In this document: in pieces, positions 16,901 to 24,587 of the stretch
Numbering within the stretch: position 1 is the stretch's first letter
Layout: every line of letters starts with the position of its first letter
Assembly (NCBI GenBank): GCA_900315565.1
Contig: OMZS01000019.1
Location: forward strand, 1 to 63,698
Length of the DNA stretch: 63,698 nucleotides
Direction: 5' to 3'
DNA from: an uncultured Prevotellaceae bacterium
GTDB lineage: Bacteria; Bacteroidota; Bacteroidia; Bacteroidales; Bacteroidaceae
Program-made: the position numbers and the translations under genes
The notes under the pieces: generated by a model
Seen by the model: only the letters and a program-made list of their open reading frames with translations
Database searches by the model: none
What the model was told of the DNA's origin: nothing

Positions 16901-18339
16901 TTGATCATGTTGGGAACAACCATAGCCCAGTCAGACTGGATAGAACGAGCGGTGTGGCCATCCTCAACAGCGGGAGCCATGTTGGCAGCCACGAAGGGAG
17001 CGCGCATGCTCCAAGAGGTGAAGTCAATCATCTCGGTGAAATCAGAAGCATAGCCACCAACGGTGCGAGCATTCTCGATGCCGAGCACGAAGTTCTTAAC
17101 GTATGTGTTAACAAACTTCTCCTTATCGTTTACAGTGTAAGGAATGTCGATAACACCACCAGCTTCAACCTGACTCTGAGCGAGTGTAGCGTTAACAGGA
17201 ACAATGAGGGGATCTTCCTCACCAATAGCTGTGTTAGCAGCAGCACGAGTGTACTGACCACCACCAACTTCAGTCTCAGTAACGTTCTTGTAATCAGTGT
17301 TGAAGAAAACAGTACCACCGTCAACTTTTGCTGTAGTGGGATCGAGAGTATAGCGAGCGTGTCCAACGGGGAACATGTTCACATACTTCAAACCGGGGTT
17401 ATAAACAAGGTCGCCAGCGAAACCGATGAGGTTCAGAGCGAGCTTGAACTCGGTGTCGTTCCAAATGTCGTGATAGTCCTCGAGGCCAGTTGAAGGCACA
17501 GCAATGGGACCATAGGTCTCACTTGCTTCACCACGCTTGCCGGGGAATCCATCAATCTCGTTGTACTTCACACCCTCGAGGGCGGGCTGGCAAATCAGCA
17601 TGTGTACGGGGAGAGTCTCGATACCGTTGAGCATGTAGTCGGTCTTCACGAGCAGACCAGTGAGCATACGGTCGATGAAGAGTGTGAGAACGCTGAGTTT
17701 GCTTTCAACATCATCAATTCTCTTCTCAGCTTCGCCCATGCGCGTCTTCAGGTCGTTGATGTCAGCGGTCAGGCGTTCGTCGAGAGCCTGAAGGTCTTTC
17801 TTGAGCTGGTCAAGCGCGTCATCGTGACCATCAACTCTCTTCTTCAGCTCATCGATAGCCTGCTGCTGGAGAGCGATCTGCTTGTGAGCAGCCTCAAGAC
17901 CCTTCTCGGGATCGTTCAGAGCGCTCTTGATGCCATCAACGTCCTTAGAGAGGTTGTTGAGGTCGGTGTTAATGCCGTCCACCTTGTCAGAGAGTGCCTG
18001 GAGGTCAGCCTTATCGGCCTTGCCATCAATAGCCTTCTGGAGTTCACTCTTAGCTGCTGCGATAGCATCCTGCAGCTGTTGGTTGGTGACCAGCTTGGCA
18101 ACCTTGTCAGCCAGGTCAGAAAGTTCGCCCTTTGTAGCGTACTTTGCATCCAGACCTGCAATAGCGGAGTTGTTAGCGTCCACTGCTGACTGCAGATTGC
18201 TGATTAACCCCTTGAGGGCCTCGATTTCCGACTTGTTCTTGTTGATGTCGTCATCGTAGTCCTTACAAGAAGTAAACATACTCATAGATGCCAAGAAGAA
18301 AGCACCCATAAGCAGCGTACTAAAGATTTTCTTTTTCAT
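13951..18339 (-). CDS. Giant surface lipoprotein, coiled-coil N-terminus (1462 aa)
   Basis: 1462 residues. The leader ends TSC with the lipobox Cys at 25, followed by KDYDDDINKN. This start is shared by large Bacteroidetes proteins that databases label as having a PL29-lyase-type N-terminal domain; I see no lyase active site. Residues 30-225 are a long heptad coiled coil (LSDLADKVAKL, LKKRVDGHDDALDQLKKDL). The rest is beta-rich with repeated Asn/Asp/Tyr segments. Strict codon bias leaves several antisense frames open for hundreds of codons, a mark of very high expression. Likely an abundant cell-surface protein, possibly layer-forming; that role is inference. Confidence 0.75.
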   Translation of the reverse strand: MKKKIFSTLLMGAFFLASMSMFTSCKDYDDDINKNKSEIEALKGLISNLQSAVDANNSAIAGLDAKYATKGELSDLADKVAKLVTNQQLQDAIAAAKSELQKAIDGKADKADLQALSDKVDGINTDLNNLSKDVDGIKSALNDPEKGLEAAHKQIALQQQAIDELKKRVDGHDDALDQLKKDLQALDERLTADINDLKTRMGEAEKRIDDVESKLSVLTLFIDRMLTGLLVKTDYMLNGIETLPVHMLICQPALEGVKYNEIDGFPGKRGEASETYGPIAVPSTGLEDYHDIWNDTEFKLALNLIGFAGDLVYNPGLKYVNMFPVGHARYTLDPTTAKVDGGTVFFNTDYKNVTETEVGGGQYTRAAANTAIGEEDPLIVPVNATLAQSQVEAGGVIDIPYTVNDKEKFVNTYVKNFVLGIENARTVGGYASDFTEMIDFTSWSMRAPFVAANMAPAVEDGHTARSIQSDWAMVVPNMINLIALADNYPNYELDGEIKGDIHTDYIPTPYAHWSRVDNSEVAANHLYPFASIAVTSVPTHQVVYNQTIDLKPFVETHAAIFGARFTRDAPLTEQELKELGLHYEYYLVDYNSQKYQTNESAHLHQIGDVTSSVFAPNSVDYATGKPILDKQEKGSIGREPIVRVELRTEEGEVLLYGYIKLQIVEEFQKILEAEPLEFGDILMECSPGVGYLKWHQVEAGIAEKLNVSVSTFENEWTLDSDFVDPMNPSVGYGAKRFVKIDGQFYDEDSYIRMVEEKYKLTDWTINDVLKNNVQFAVEYFKAFAGRIIWTHNYVPMWDPQNRQTDVLAWELGTQYSAWSHAFKDGSDLTVEEDLDYVEYITAPDKKGLSTQEVSTYVRFVKKGSSDQPIYVKLTIPAGKVRWAAGEVTNKTDGSKGNWFKLNSNETGDKEVHINVPAPRDAKDTRIGVYDKLIVERGGKEPNWNLDFDFDLTDYWKDGIIKYADIAENKLSDFKTFKGTPDQDKVTFYFTLPHVDKGNVTNAANNFNAKYEDPFANPATDFGTWTVKGWSGKTYTLALYKLGEDEEGNILPDKPQNYTRFETVWYLDNTMGKPFYQVAMMPVARGTEIRVIKCDGKVFGLNNEGLAYDIKRIPSGTGLDPKPAEAYNAVDALGLQGYWLVRLTEQEITKTKISTKQRDASNVSIAHNKYITYWRDWIAEDILNYAGHKQLKEKETFTAYLEVDYAECYDIFAENSKYFNARFMRPLDFVPLNPSGNIDARNNGVYFRVIDMLLGNYDKNKKIYNETAWKDWRDLVVWNGLTEGTNLWKFYGVHLDNGDFTSSYGAEIAYFNGDDSFDWTKKVSGFTSLLGWEFTDELLAEIRTDFGVKDASLIPQTDRTKGDFNSLENRQKFMKLPIASMIMPGDDALDYKNARLDLTVASDGRLHYKNDNDNRKSFHLFVPIHWSYYFGDEFEDYTYNFFRSAPYPYAVISINYTQGNNNQ

Positions 18340-18437
18340 ACGATAATAAATTTAAATTAATAAAAAAAACAATTATATATACTTCTTTCTTTCGTCATAT
18401 AGCCATGTATCCCTAGTTCAGGGCTACAATTTCGGTG

Positions 18438-18468
18438 CAAATATAGATATAAATCCCAAAACATGCAA
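18438..18468 (-). promoter_or_regulatory. Promoter proximal to the giant lipoprotein gene
   Basis: On the minus strand, TTG (18468-18466), 20 nt, TATATTTG (18445-18438). The predicted leader is about 90 nt. Confidence 0.65.
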
Positions 18469-18474
18469 ATAAAT

Positions 18475-18627
18475 TTAGATATTTTTTTCAAAATACCACA
18501 ATTTATTACCCTTTAAGCCCCGTTTATAGGGAATTTGTCGGGTTTTGTCGTAACTAATTTCACTGTAAGGACGTTTAGTAATTGGGAATTCATCTGTTTG
18601 CTTTGAGCTAATGTAAGCCGTATCCAT
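18475..18627 (-). CDS. Possible 50-residue small protein
   Basis: An open frame ATG 18627 to TAA 18475 encodes a basic, tyrosine-rich peptide (starts MDTAYISSKQTDEF, ends KLWYFEKNI). It starts about 25 nt after the predicted start point of a near-perfect promoter at 18660-18689. It lies in a 413-bp region otherwise without a gene, between asnS and the giant lipoprotein. I do not recognise it. A frame this long in AT-rich DNA can occur by chance. Confidence 0.3.
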   Translation of the reverse strand: MDTAYISSKQTDEFPITKRPYSEISYDKTRQIPYKRGLKGNKLWYFEKNI

Positions 18628-18659
18628 CGGTGTTTTCACGTTTTTCCGGAACGACTTTG

Positions 18660-18689
18660 CAAAGATAGTGATTTACTTTTAATTTGCAA
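18660..18689 (-). promoter_or_regulatory. Strong promoter upstream of the small ORF
   Basis: On the minus strand, TTG (18689-18687), exactly 19 nt, TATCTTTG (18667-18660). Transcripts would cover the small ORF and could read on into the giant lipoprotein with a leader of about 310 nt. Confidence 0.7.
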
Positions 18690-18752
18690 TGATTTTTTAT
18701 GATTTTTTTTCAAAAGAATGAATTTTCTCCATACCTTTATTATATATAGGCA

Positions 18753-20324
18753 TCAGAAGTCGGCGTTTTTGGGCGTTCTGGGGAAGGGAATGACGTCGCG
18801 GATGTTCTGCATGCCAGTAACAAAGAGTATGAGCCGCTCGAATCCGAGTCCGAATCCGCCGTGGGGACACGTGCCATAGCGGCGTGTGTCGAGATACCAC
18901 CACATATCCTTCATGGGGATGTTTCGGCGGGTGATTTCGCTGAGAAGCTTGTCGTAGTTCTCCTCACGGACCGAACCGCCGATGATTTCGCCAATCTGGG
19001 GAAAGAGGACATCGGTGCCCTGAACGGTGGGGCCGGGGGCGAGGCAAGAGTCATAACCGAGAGAGGGGGCGGCGGAGGAAGAGCCGGAGGGGGCAGCGAC
19101 ACGGTCACCGCAGAGGGGACCTGAGGCCGAAGCGGGGGCTTCGGGGTTCAGCTTCATGTAGAAGGCTTTGATGTCGCGGGGATAGTCGGTCATGATGACG
19201 GGCTTGCGGAAGTGCTCCTCCACAAGGTAGCGCTCGTGCTCGGAAGCGAGGTCCATGCCCCAGCTGACCGGGAACTCAAACTTATGACCATCGCGGACGG
19301 CCTGCTCGAGGATTTCGATACCCTTGGTGTAGGGCAGACGAACGAACTCGGTATCAACAACGCCCTGAAGACGCTGGATGAGGGTTTTGTCGATCATCTT
19401 GTTGAGGAACTCCAGATCGTCCTTGCAGTTGTCGAGTGCCCAACGCACGCAATACTTGATGAAATCCTCTTCGAGATCCATGAGGTCGTTGAGGTCGATG
19501 AATGCCACTTCGGGCTCAATCATCCAGAACTCGGCCAGATGGCGGGGAGTGTTGCTGTTCTCCGCGCGGAATGTGGGGCCAAAGGTGTAGATGGCACCGA
19601 GAGCAGTGGCACCGAGTTCGCCTTCAAGCTGACCGCTGACGGTGAGCGAAGTCATCTTGCCGAAGAAATCGTCGTCATAGATGATGTGCCCCTGCTCGTC
19701 TTTCTCCAGACGGTAGAGGTTCTTGGTGGTTACCTGGAACATCTGACCGGCACCCTCAGCGTCGCTGGCAGTGATGAGAGGCGTATGGAAATAGAAAAAG
19801 CCGTGGTCGTGAAAATACTGGTGAATGGCGATGGCCATGTTGTGGCGTATGCGCATGACGGCACCAAAGGTGTTGGTGCGGAGACGCAGGTGAGCGTTCT
19901 TGCGCATGACCTCGAAAGACTGTCCTTTTTTCTGCATGGGATAGTCGGAGGCGCAGGTGCCGTAGATTTCGATGGTGTCGGCCTGAATTTCAGAAGCCTG
20001 CCCTGCGGCGGGGCTCTCGACGAGAGTGCCGACAACGGAGATGCAGGCACCGGTGGTGATGAGCTTGAGGGCTTCGGAGGCGACGACACTGTCGCCGCAC
20101 TGGGGGCCACCAGAGGCAGCGCCAGGGGCAGCACCAGTGGCACAGCTCACCTGACAGGCATCGGGGCTGACGACAATCTGGATGTTCTTGATGGTGGAAC
20201 CGTCGTTAAGAGCAATGAAATCGACGGCCTTGCTGGAGCGGTGCGTGCGCACCCAGCCTTTAACATTGATGGGAGCGCCATAAGCGGTGCTCTGCAATGC
20301 ATCAACTATTTTTGTTCGTTTCAT
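18753..20324 (-). CDS. asnS: Asparaginyl-tRNA synthetase with two in-frame insertions
   Basis: Charges tRNA-Asn. The OB-fold anticodon domain ([20 protein letters not shown]) is followed by a class II core with [21 protein letters not shown] (motif 2) and [15 protein letters not shown] (motif 3). 523 residues against roughly 465 for the family. The excess lies in two Ala/Ser/Gly/Pro/Cys-rich inserts, about residues 57-83 and 394-432, which share ASG-P-CGD-V-A at protein and DNA level. Both fall in loops, so activity is probably kept. It follows the pseudouridine synthase gene on the same strand. Confidence 0.92.
   Translation of the reverse strand: MKRTKIVDALQSTAYGAPINVKGWVRTHRSSKAVDFIALNDGSTIKNIQIVVSPDACQVSCATGAAPGAASGGPQCGDSVVASEALKLITTGACISVVGTLVESPAAGQASEIQADTIEIYGTCASDYPMQKKGQSFEVMRKNAHLRLRTNTFGAVMRIRHNMAIAIHQYFHDHGFFYFHTPLITASDAEGAGQMFQVTTKNLYRLEKDEQGHIIYDDDFFGKMTSLTVSGQLEGELGATALGAIYTFGPTFRAENSNTPRHLAEFWMIEPEVAFIDLNDLMDLEEDFIKYCVRWALDNCKDDLEFLNKMIDKTLIQRLQGVVDTEFVRLPYTKGIEILEQAVRDGHKFEFPVSWGMDLASEHERYLVEEHFRKPVIMTDYPRDIKAFYMKLNPEAPASASGPLCGDRVAAPSGSSSAAPSLGYDSCLAPGPTVQGTDVLFPQIGEIIGGSVREENYDKLLSEITRRNIPMKDMWWYLDTRRYGTCPHGGFGLGFERLILFVTGMQNIRDVIPFPRTPKNADF
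19029..19145 (-). repeat. In-frame insert 2 of asnS
   Basis: Replaces the short loop between YMKLN and the MDVL-equivalent segment. It contains [14 protein letters not shown], matching insert 1 codon for codon over about 14 codons apart from one codon. Confidence 0.65.
20076..20156 (-). repeat. In-frame insert 1 of asnS
   Basis: Lies in the OB-fold domain between VVSPDA and EALKLITTG. It contains [13 protein letters not shown]. Compared with insert 2 the DNA shares GCCTCWGGT, CCCC, TGCGGYGAC and GTGTCG in order. Confidence 0.65.
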
Positions 20325-20421
20325 CTTTGTTTTGAGGGTTTATAAAGGGGCAACGGCAAAGCCGCTGCCTACACACTAACTTTGAGGAGAGGAGCAGCGG
20401 CGGTGCCGCTGCCTACGCCAA

Positions 20422-20547
20422 GCCGCAAGAAAGCCAGGCCGGGAAACCGACGGGAAAGGCGAGGCCGCAAGAAAGCCGGGCCGGGAAACCGGCGGGAAAG
20501 GCGAGGCCGCAAGAAAGCCAGGCCGGGAAACCGACGGGAAAGGCGAG
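20422..20547. repeat. 42-bp tandem repeat (three copies)
   Basis: Units at 20422-20463, 20464-20505 and 20506-20547 are nearly identical, followed by a partial fourth. Because 42 is a multiple of 3, both strands stay open, giving false ORFs of about 68 and 114 residues. Flanked by two copies of GCCGCTGCCTAC (near 20360 and 20405). It occupies the 275-bp gap between the pseudouridine synthase and asnS, which holds no gene I can support. Confidence 0.85.
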
Positions 20548-20599
20548 GCCGCAAAAGAACAGGACTGAAGGCCACAGCCAGCAGCCCTGATGCGGGCTG

Positions 20600-22018
20600 C
20601 TACTCGAAGGCTCCCATGCGAAGCATTTCTACTTCTTTCTCGGTGAGGAAGCGCCAGTCGCCGCGGCGTACGTTCTTCTTGGTGAGACCAGCGAACTGCA
20701 CACGGTCGAGCTTGGTGACGCGGTAGCCGAGGTTCTCGAAGATGCGGCGCACGATGCGGTTTTTGCCGCTGTGGATTTCTATTCCCACCTGGCTCTTGTC
20801 GGTGTCGCTGGCATACTCGATGGCATCGGCATGTATTTCGCCATCCTCGAGCTGAATGCCTTCGGCAATCTGCTGCATGTCGTGGGGCGAAACGTTCTTA
20901 TCGAGATAAACGTGATAGACTTTCTTCTTGAGGAACTTGGGATGGGTGAGCTTGCTGGCCAGGTCGCCATCGTTGGTGAGCAGGAGCACACCGGTGGTGT
21001 TGCGGTCGAGGCGTCCAACGGGATAGATGCGCTCGGGGCAAGCATTCTTGACGAGGTCCATCACCGTTTTGCGCTGCTGGGGGTCGTCGCTGGTGGTGAC
21101 GTAGTCTTTGGGCTTGTTGAGCAGCACATAGACTTTCTTTTCGAGCGTGACGGGCTGGTCGTGGAAGAGGATACTGTCGGTACGGAGCACTTTTGTTCCG
21201 AGCTCGGTAACCACCTCGCCGTTCACTTTCACCACACCTGCCTGAATGAAGTCGTCGGCTTCGCGACGGCTGCATACACCGGCATTGGCCAGGAATTTAT
21301 TGAGGCGCACGGGCTCGTTGGGGTCGAAGTTCTCCTCCTTATACTCGATGCGCTTCTTCATGCTGTATTTGGCATTGGGATCGTAGTCGGGCGTGCGGGG
21401 ACGAAAACCGCGCTGGGGACCGTAGCCACCCTGACGCTGCTGGCCGTAGCCACCGCGCTGCTGACCGTAGCCACCGCGCTGCTGGCCATAACCGCCCTGA
21501 CGCTGCTGACCATAGCCGCCTTGGCGCTGCTGGCCGTAGCCGCCTTGGCGCTGCTGGCCGTAACCGCCCTGACGCTGCTGGCCATAACCGCCGCGCTGCT
21601 GGCCATAACCACCGCGAGGCTGGTAGCCACGAGGCTGATAGCCTTCCTGCCGGGGCTGGCCATAGCCGCCTTCGCCATCTTCTGTATTGTTGTAACGAGG
21701 ACGATAGCCCTGGTTGGGCCGCTGCTGGTAGCCGCCCTGTCCGCCATTGTTATAGCGGGGACGGTACTGACGCTGCTGGCCTCCCTGCTGAAGACCAGCA
21801 CCGAATCCCTCGGGACGGAATCCACCCTCGTCGTTGTTGTTCTGCTGTACTCTGTTTGTGTTGTAAGGTCGCTGAGCATGAATGCGCGGACGCGGCGAGC
21901 GTCCTACACTGCGATAGCCTGAATAGCTGTTGTTTTGCTCTGGTGCGCGATAGCCCTCACGGGTACTCTCATTCTCCGTTGACTGCATTTCCTGTTTGTT
22001 TTCAAATTCTGAATCCAT
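20600..22018 (-). CDS. rRNA pseudouridine synthase (RsuA/RluB type) with long disordered N-terminus
   Basis: Converts a uridine in rRNA to pseudouridine. The C-terminal half has an S4 domain from about 238 (RLNKFLANAGVCSRREADDFI) and the catalytic GRLDRNTTG with Asp 338. Residues 1-235 are low complexity, first Asn/Glu/Arg-rich, then about nine YGQQRQGG/YGQQRGG units (about 130-213). I chose ATG 22018 (MDSEFENKQ) over the longer open frame because the upstream part has no family character. Gene order purB, this gene, asnS, all on one strand. Which rRNA base is modified cannot be read from sequence. Confidence 0.88.
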   Translation of the reverse strand: MDSEFENKQEMQSTENESTREGYRAPEQNNSYSGYRSVGRSPRPRIHAQRPYNTNRVQQNNNDEGGFRPEGFGAGLQQGGQQRQYRPRYNNGGQGGYQQRPNQGYRPRYNNTEDGEGGYGQPRQEGYQPRGYQPRGGYGQQRGGYGQQRQGGYGQQRQGGYGQQRQGGYGQQRQGGYGQQRGGYGQQRGGYGQQRQGGYGPQRGFRPRTPDYDPNAKYSMKKRIEYKEENFDPNEPVRLNKFLANAGVCSRREADDFIQAGVVKVNGEVVTELGTKVLRTDSILFHDQPVTLEKKVYVLLNKPKDYVTTSDDPQQRKTVMDLVKNACPERIYPVGRLDRNTTGVLLLTNDGDLASKLTHPKFLKKKVYHVYLDKNVSPHDMQQIAEGIQLEDGEIHADAIEYASDTDKSQVGIEIHSGKNRIVRRIFENLGYRVTKLDRVQFAGLTKKNVRRGDWRFLTEKEVEMLRMGAFE

Positions 22019-22166
22019 AGTTTTGTAACTTTTCTTAGTTTTGCCGCACGGCCGGGTTAATAAAAAGGTTGTGTTTAACTCTAATTGTTTGTTGGTTTTC
22101 TTCCTTGAATTAATTCTTGATATATACAAATATAATAAGTACGCGCGCGCGAGGCGCAACGTGGCT

Positions 22167-23513
22167 TTACATGCCTGTGTAATTGGCTGGTGTGATGGCC
22201 ATCAGCTCGGCCCTGACGCTGTCGCTCACATCGAGCGAGGCGATAAAGTCGTGAATGGTTTGCTGGGTCATTCGCTGGTTGGTACGGGTGAGAGCCTTGA
22301 GCGCCTCGTAGGGGTGCGGATAGGCTTCGCGGCGCAGAATGGTCTGTATGGCCTCGGCCACGACGGCCCAAGTGTCGTTGAGGTCGGCACGCAGCTTTTC
22401 CTCGTTGAGAATCAGCTTGCGCAGTCCTTTGAGGGTGCTCTGAATGGCAATGACGGTATGGCCGAAAGGTACACCCACGTTGCGCAGTACAGTAGAGTCG
22501 GTGAGGTCGCGCTGCAGGCGACTCACGGGCAGCTTTTGGGCCAGGAACTGCAGCAGCGCATTGGCTATGCCGAGGTTGCCCTCACTGTTTTCGAAGTCGA
22601 TGGGGTTTACTTTGTGGGGCATGGCGCTTGAGCCTACTTCACCCGCCTTGATTTTCTGCTTGAAATACTCCATGGATATATACATCCAGAAGTCGCGGTC
22701 GAGGTCGAGAATGATGGTGTTAATGCGACGCAAGGCATCGAAAGCGGCTCCCAGCTGGTCGTAGTTGCTGATTTGGGTGGTGAACTGCTCGCGCTGCAAG
22801 CCAAGCCGCTCAGAAACAAAGCGGTTGCCAAAGTCGCGCCAGTCGTACTGCGGATAGGCCACATGGTGGGCATTGAAATTGCCGGTGGCTCCGCCAAACT
22901 TGGCCGTCATGGGCACCGACTTCAGTTCGTGCAGTTGCTGGGTGAGCCTATAGACAAACACCATCACCTCTTTTCCCAACCGTGTGGGCGAGGCGGGCTG
23001 GCCGTGAGTCTTGGCCAGCATGGGCACGTCGGCCCACTGGTCGGCATAAGTCTGAAGCTGGGCAATGAGTTCCTCAATCTGCGGGACGAGCACATCGGCC
23101 AAGGCTTCTTTGACCGAAAGAGGAACCGAAGTATTGTTGACATCCTGCGAGGTAAGCCCAAAGTGGATGAACTCCTTGTAGGCTTCAAAATCGCCCATTT
23201 CATCGAGCTTTTCCTTGATAAAGTATTCTACGGCCTTGACATCATGATTGGTGATTTTCTCTATGTCTTTCACCCGCTGGGCATCGGCCTCAGAGAACAG
23301 ACGATAGATGTCGCGCAGCTCATCGAAGCGCGCAACATCAAATCCCTGCAACTGCGGCAGGGGCAATTCGCAAAGAGCAATGAAATATTCAATCTCTACC
23401 CGAACGCGATAGCGGATTAATGCGTATTCCGAAAAATATTCAGCCAGTGGCTCAGTCTTGCTTCTGTAACGCCCATCAACGGGTGAAATCGCAGTTAACA
23501 TGCCAAAAGTCAT
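22167..23513 (-). CDS. purB: Adenylosuccinate lyase
   Basis: Catalyses two fumarate-releasing steps in purine synthesis (SAICAR to AICAR and adenylosuccinate to AMP). 448 residues, full length. The fumarase/aspartase signature is SSAMPHKVNPIDFENSEGN, near residue 290. LTSQDVNNTSVPL and KTHGQPASPTRLGK form other active-site parts. ATG 23513 is supported by a promoter about 30 nt upstream. Confidence 0.95.
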   Translation of the reverse strand: MTFGMLTAISPVDGRYRSKTEPLAEYFSEYALIRYRVRVEIEYFIALCELPLPQLQGFDVARFDELRDIYRLFSEADAQRVKDIEKITNHDVKAVEYFIKEKLDEMGDFEAYKEFIHFGLTSQDVNNTSVPLSVKEALADVLVPQIEELIAQLQTYADQWADVPMLAKTHGQPASPTRLGKEVMVFVYRLTQQLHELKSVPMTAKFGGATGNFNAHHVAYPQYDWRDFGNRFVSERLGLQREQFTTQISNYDQLGAAFDALRRINTIILDLDRDFWMYISMEYFKQKIKAGEVGSSAMPHKVNPIDFENSEGNLGIANALLQFLAQKLPVSRLQRDLTDSTVLRNVGVPFGHTVIAIQSTLKGLRKLILNEEKLRADLNDTWAVVAEAIQTILRREAYPHPYEALKALTRTNQRMTQQTIHDFIASLDVSDSVRAELMAITPANYTGM

Positions 23514-23541
23514 AACAATACTCCAATAATTAATTTAGGTG

Positions 23542-23573
23542 CAAATTTACGAATTAAATTCGATATTGCACAA
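23542..23573 (-). promoter_or_regulatory. purB promoter
   Basis: On the minus strand, TTG (23573-23571), 21 nt, TAAATTTG (23549-23542). The leader is about 20-25 nt. Confidence 0.65.
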
Positions 23574-23648
23574 GATTTTCGTCGAAAAAAACAGCCTCTT
23601 TGCGCATTTCGTATGCATAACACATTTTTTGCCACCAAAAACAAAAAA

Positions 23649-23676
23649 CCTGTCACACTAGCGAAGGTGCAACAGG
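23649..23676 (-). terminator. Terminator after tRNA-Val(TAC)
   Basis: The stem CCTGT/ACAGG is extended by partial pairing, and is followed on the minus strand by TTTTTTGTTTTT. Confidence 0.65.
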
Positions 23677-23690
23677 ATTTTTCGGTGTTG

Positions 23691-23765
23691 TGGGCGTTGA
23701 CGGATTCGAACCGCCGACCCTCTGCTTGTAAGGCAGATGCTCTAAACCAGCTGAGCTAAACGCCC
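23691..23765 (-). tRNA. tRNA-Val (anticodon TAC)
   Basis: Acceptor GGGCGTT/GACGCCC-type pairing, D-arm TAGCTCAGCTGG, anticodon loop CTTACAA (TAC), T-loop TTCGAAT. Discriminator A at 23691; CCA is not encoded. Confidence 0.95.
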
Positions 23766-23999
23766 TTGCTTCAGAAAAGCGGTGCAAAGATACGGCGAAA
23801 TAATGGAACGGCCAAATTTTTTGGCACATTTTTTCAAGAGAGCCCTAAAAAACTGGAAATTTTGGCTAAACAAGCGGAAAATGCTCCCAACAAGGCATGA
23901 GCAAACATCGCAAAAAGGGGAAATAGCTTCATAATGGCCTCAGTTATTATCATAACGCCGTGAGATAATTTCGCAGCGCTGTGAGATAATTTTCTAAAA

Positions 24000-24033
24000 C
24001 ACGACGATAGCAGAAAATTTTCTAGAGAATTTT
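24000..24033 (+). repeat. Dispersed CTAGA palindrome element, copy 4
   Basis: CACGAC (24000-24005), 8 nt, AAAATTTTCTAGAGAATTTT (24014-24033). Unlike most copies it lies 3' of genes, between a terminator and a tRNA. Confidence 0.7.
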
Positions 24034-24057
24034 GCAGTATTCTCGGAAGATAAAAAA

Positions 24058-24116
24058 CCTTTGGCGACAAATAAGCCAGCCGGACAGGGCACGGCAGCCA
24101 TATTTGTCGCCAAAGG
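24058..24116 (-). terminator. Long-stem terminator after the ACT gene
   Basis: A 16-bp perfect stem (24058-24073 with 24101-24116), a loop of about 27 nt, then TTTTTT on the minus strand. Confidence 0.8.
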
Positions 24117-24134
24117 GCTCTAAATGACAGAGAA

Positions 24135-24560
24135 TCAGAGTTTGTAGAGGTCGCTGGCAGCCAGAAGGTCTATCTTCTTTTCCTCCAGAATGCGGTCGCA
24201 GCTCTCCAGGTCGGTGGGACGGATGATGACAGTGGCCGAATTGCCATTGGCAAACGAGTACATATACTCAATGAACACACCGTTGTCGGAGAGATATTTG
24301 AGCACCACGGCCAGCGAGCCCGACGTATTGGGGCAGCTGAAACCTATCACATCGGTAATTTTTACGGCGAAATGGGCCTCTTTAAGCACTTTGTAAGCCT
24401 TATCGGGGTCGGAAACGATGCAACGCAGGATGCCAAAGTCCGAATTGTCGGCAATACTCATGGCCGAGAGATTGATGCCGGCATTGCCCAGCACCTCTGT
24501 GACCTCGGTGAGACGGCCCGATTTGTTTTCCAGAAAAATAGATAATTGTTTTGCTAACAT
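24135..24560 (-). CDS. Tandem ACT-domain protein
   Basis: 141 residues, two ACT modules: LSIFLENKSGRLTEVTEVLGNAGINLSAMSIA and, after residue 70, VIGFSCPNTSGSLAVVLKYLSDNGVFIEYMYSF. ACT domains bind amino acids and regulate linked enzymes. It starts 27 bp after the phenylacetate-CoA ligase gene, a pairing seen in other Bacteroidales, so it probably senses an aromatic or branched amino acid for that pathway (inference). Confidence 0.85.
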   Translation of the reverse strand: MLAKQLSIFLENKSGRLTEVTEVLGNAGINLSAMSIADNSDFGILRCIVSDPDKAYKVLKEAHFAVKITDVIGFSCPNTSGSLAVVLKYLSDNGVFIEYMYSFANGNSATVIIRPTDLESCDRILEEKKIDLLAASDLYKL

Positions 24561-24587
24561 AAGCTATAGTTTTAAGGTGAATAGATG

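Larger units (their letters stand above)
23766..24134. other. Intergenic region tRNA-Val to ACT gene
   Basis: No gene supported. It contains two GTGAGATAATTT direct repeats (near 23960 and 23981), one CTAGA element copy and the long ACT-gene terminator. A 78-codon minus-strand frame here has no protein-like features. Confidence 0.6.

Noticed and set aside
14461-18189. Long plus-strand open frames (474, 277, 229, 195 codons) opposite the giant lipoprotein
   Set aside because: They are antisense to a gene with a signal peptide, lipobox and coiled coil, and have no protein-family character. They result from strict codon use.
20369-20726. Open frames of 68 (-) and 114 (+) codons with 14-residue repeats
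   Set aside because: Generated by the 42-bp tandem repeat; the plus frame also runs antisense into the pseudouridine synthase.
23834-24070. 78-codon minus-strand frame between tRNA-Val and the ACT gene
   Set aside because: Overlaps the CTAGA element and GTGAG repeats and has no promoter or family features.
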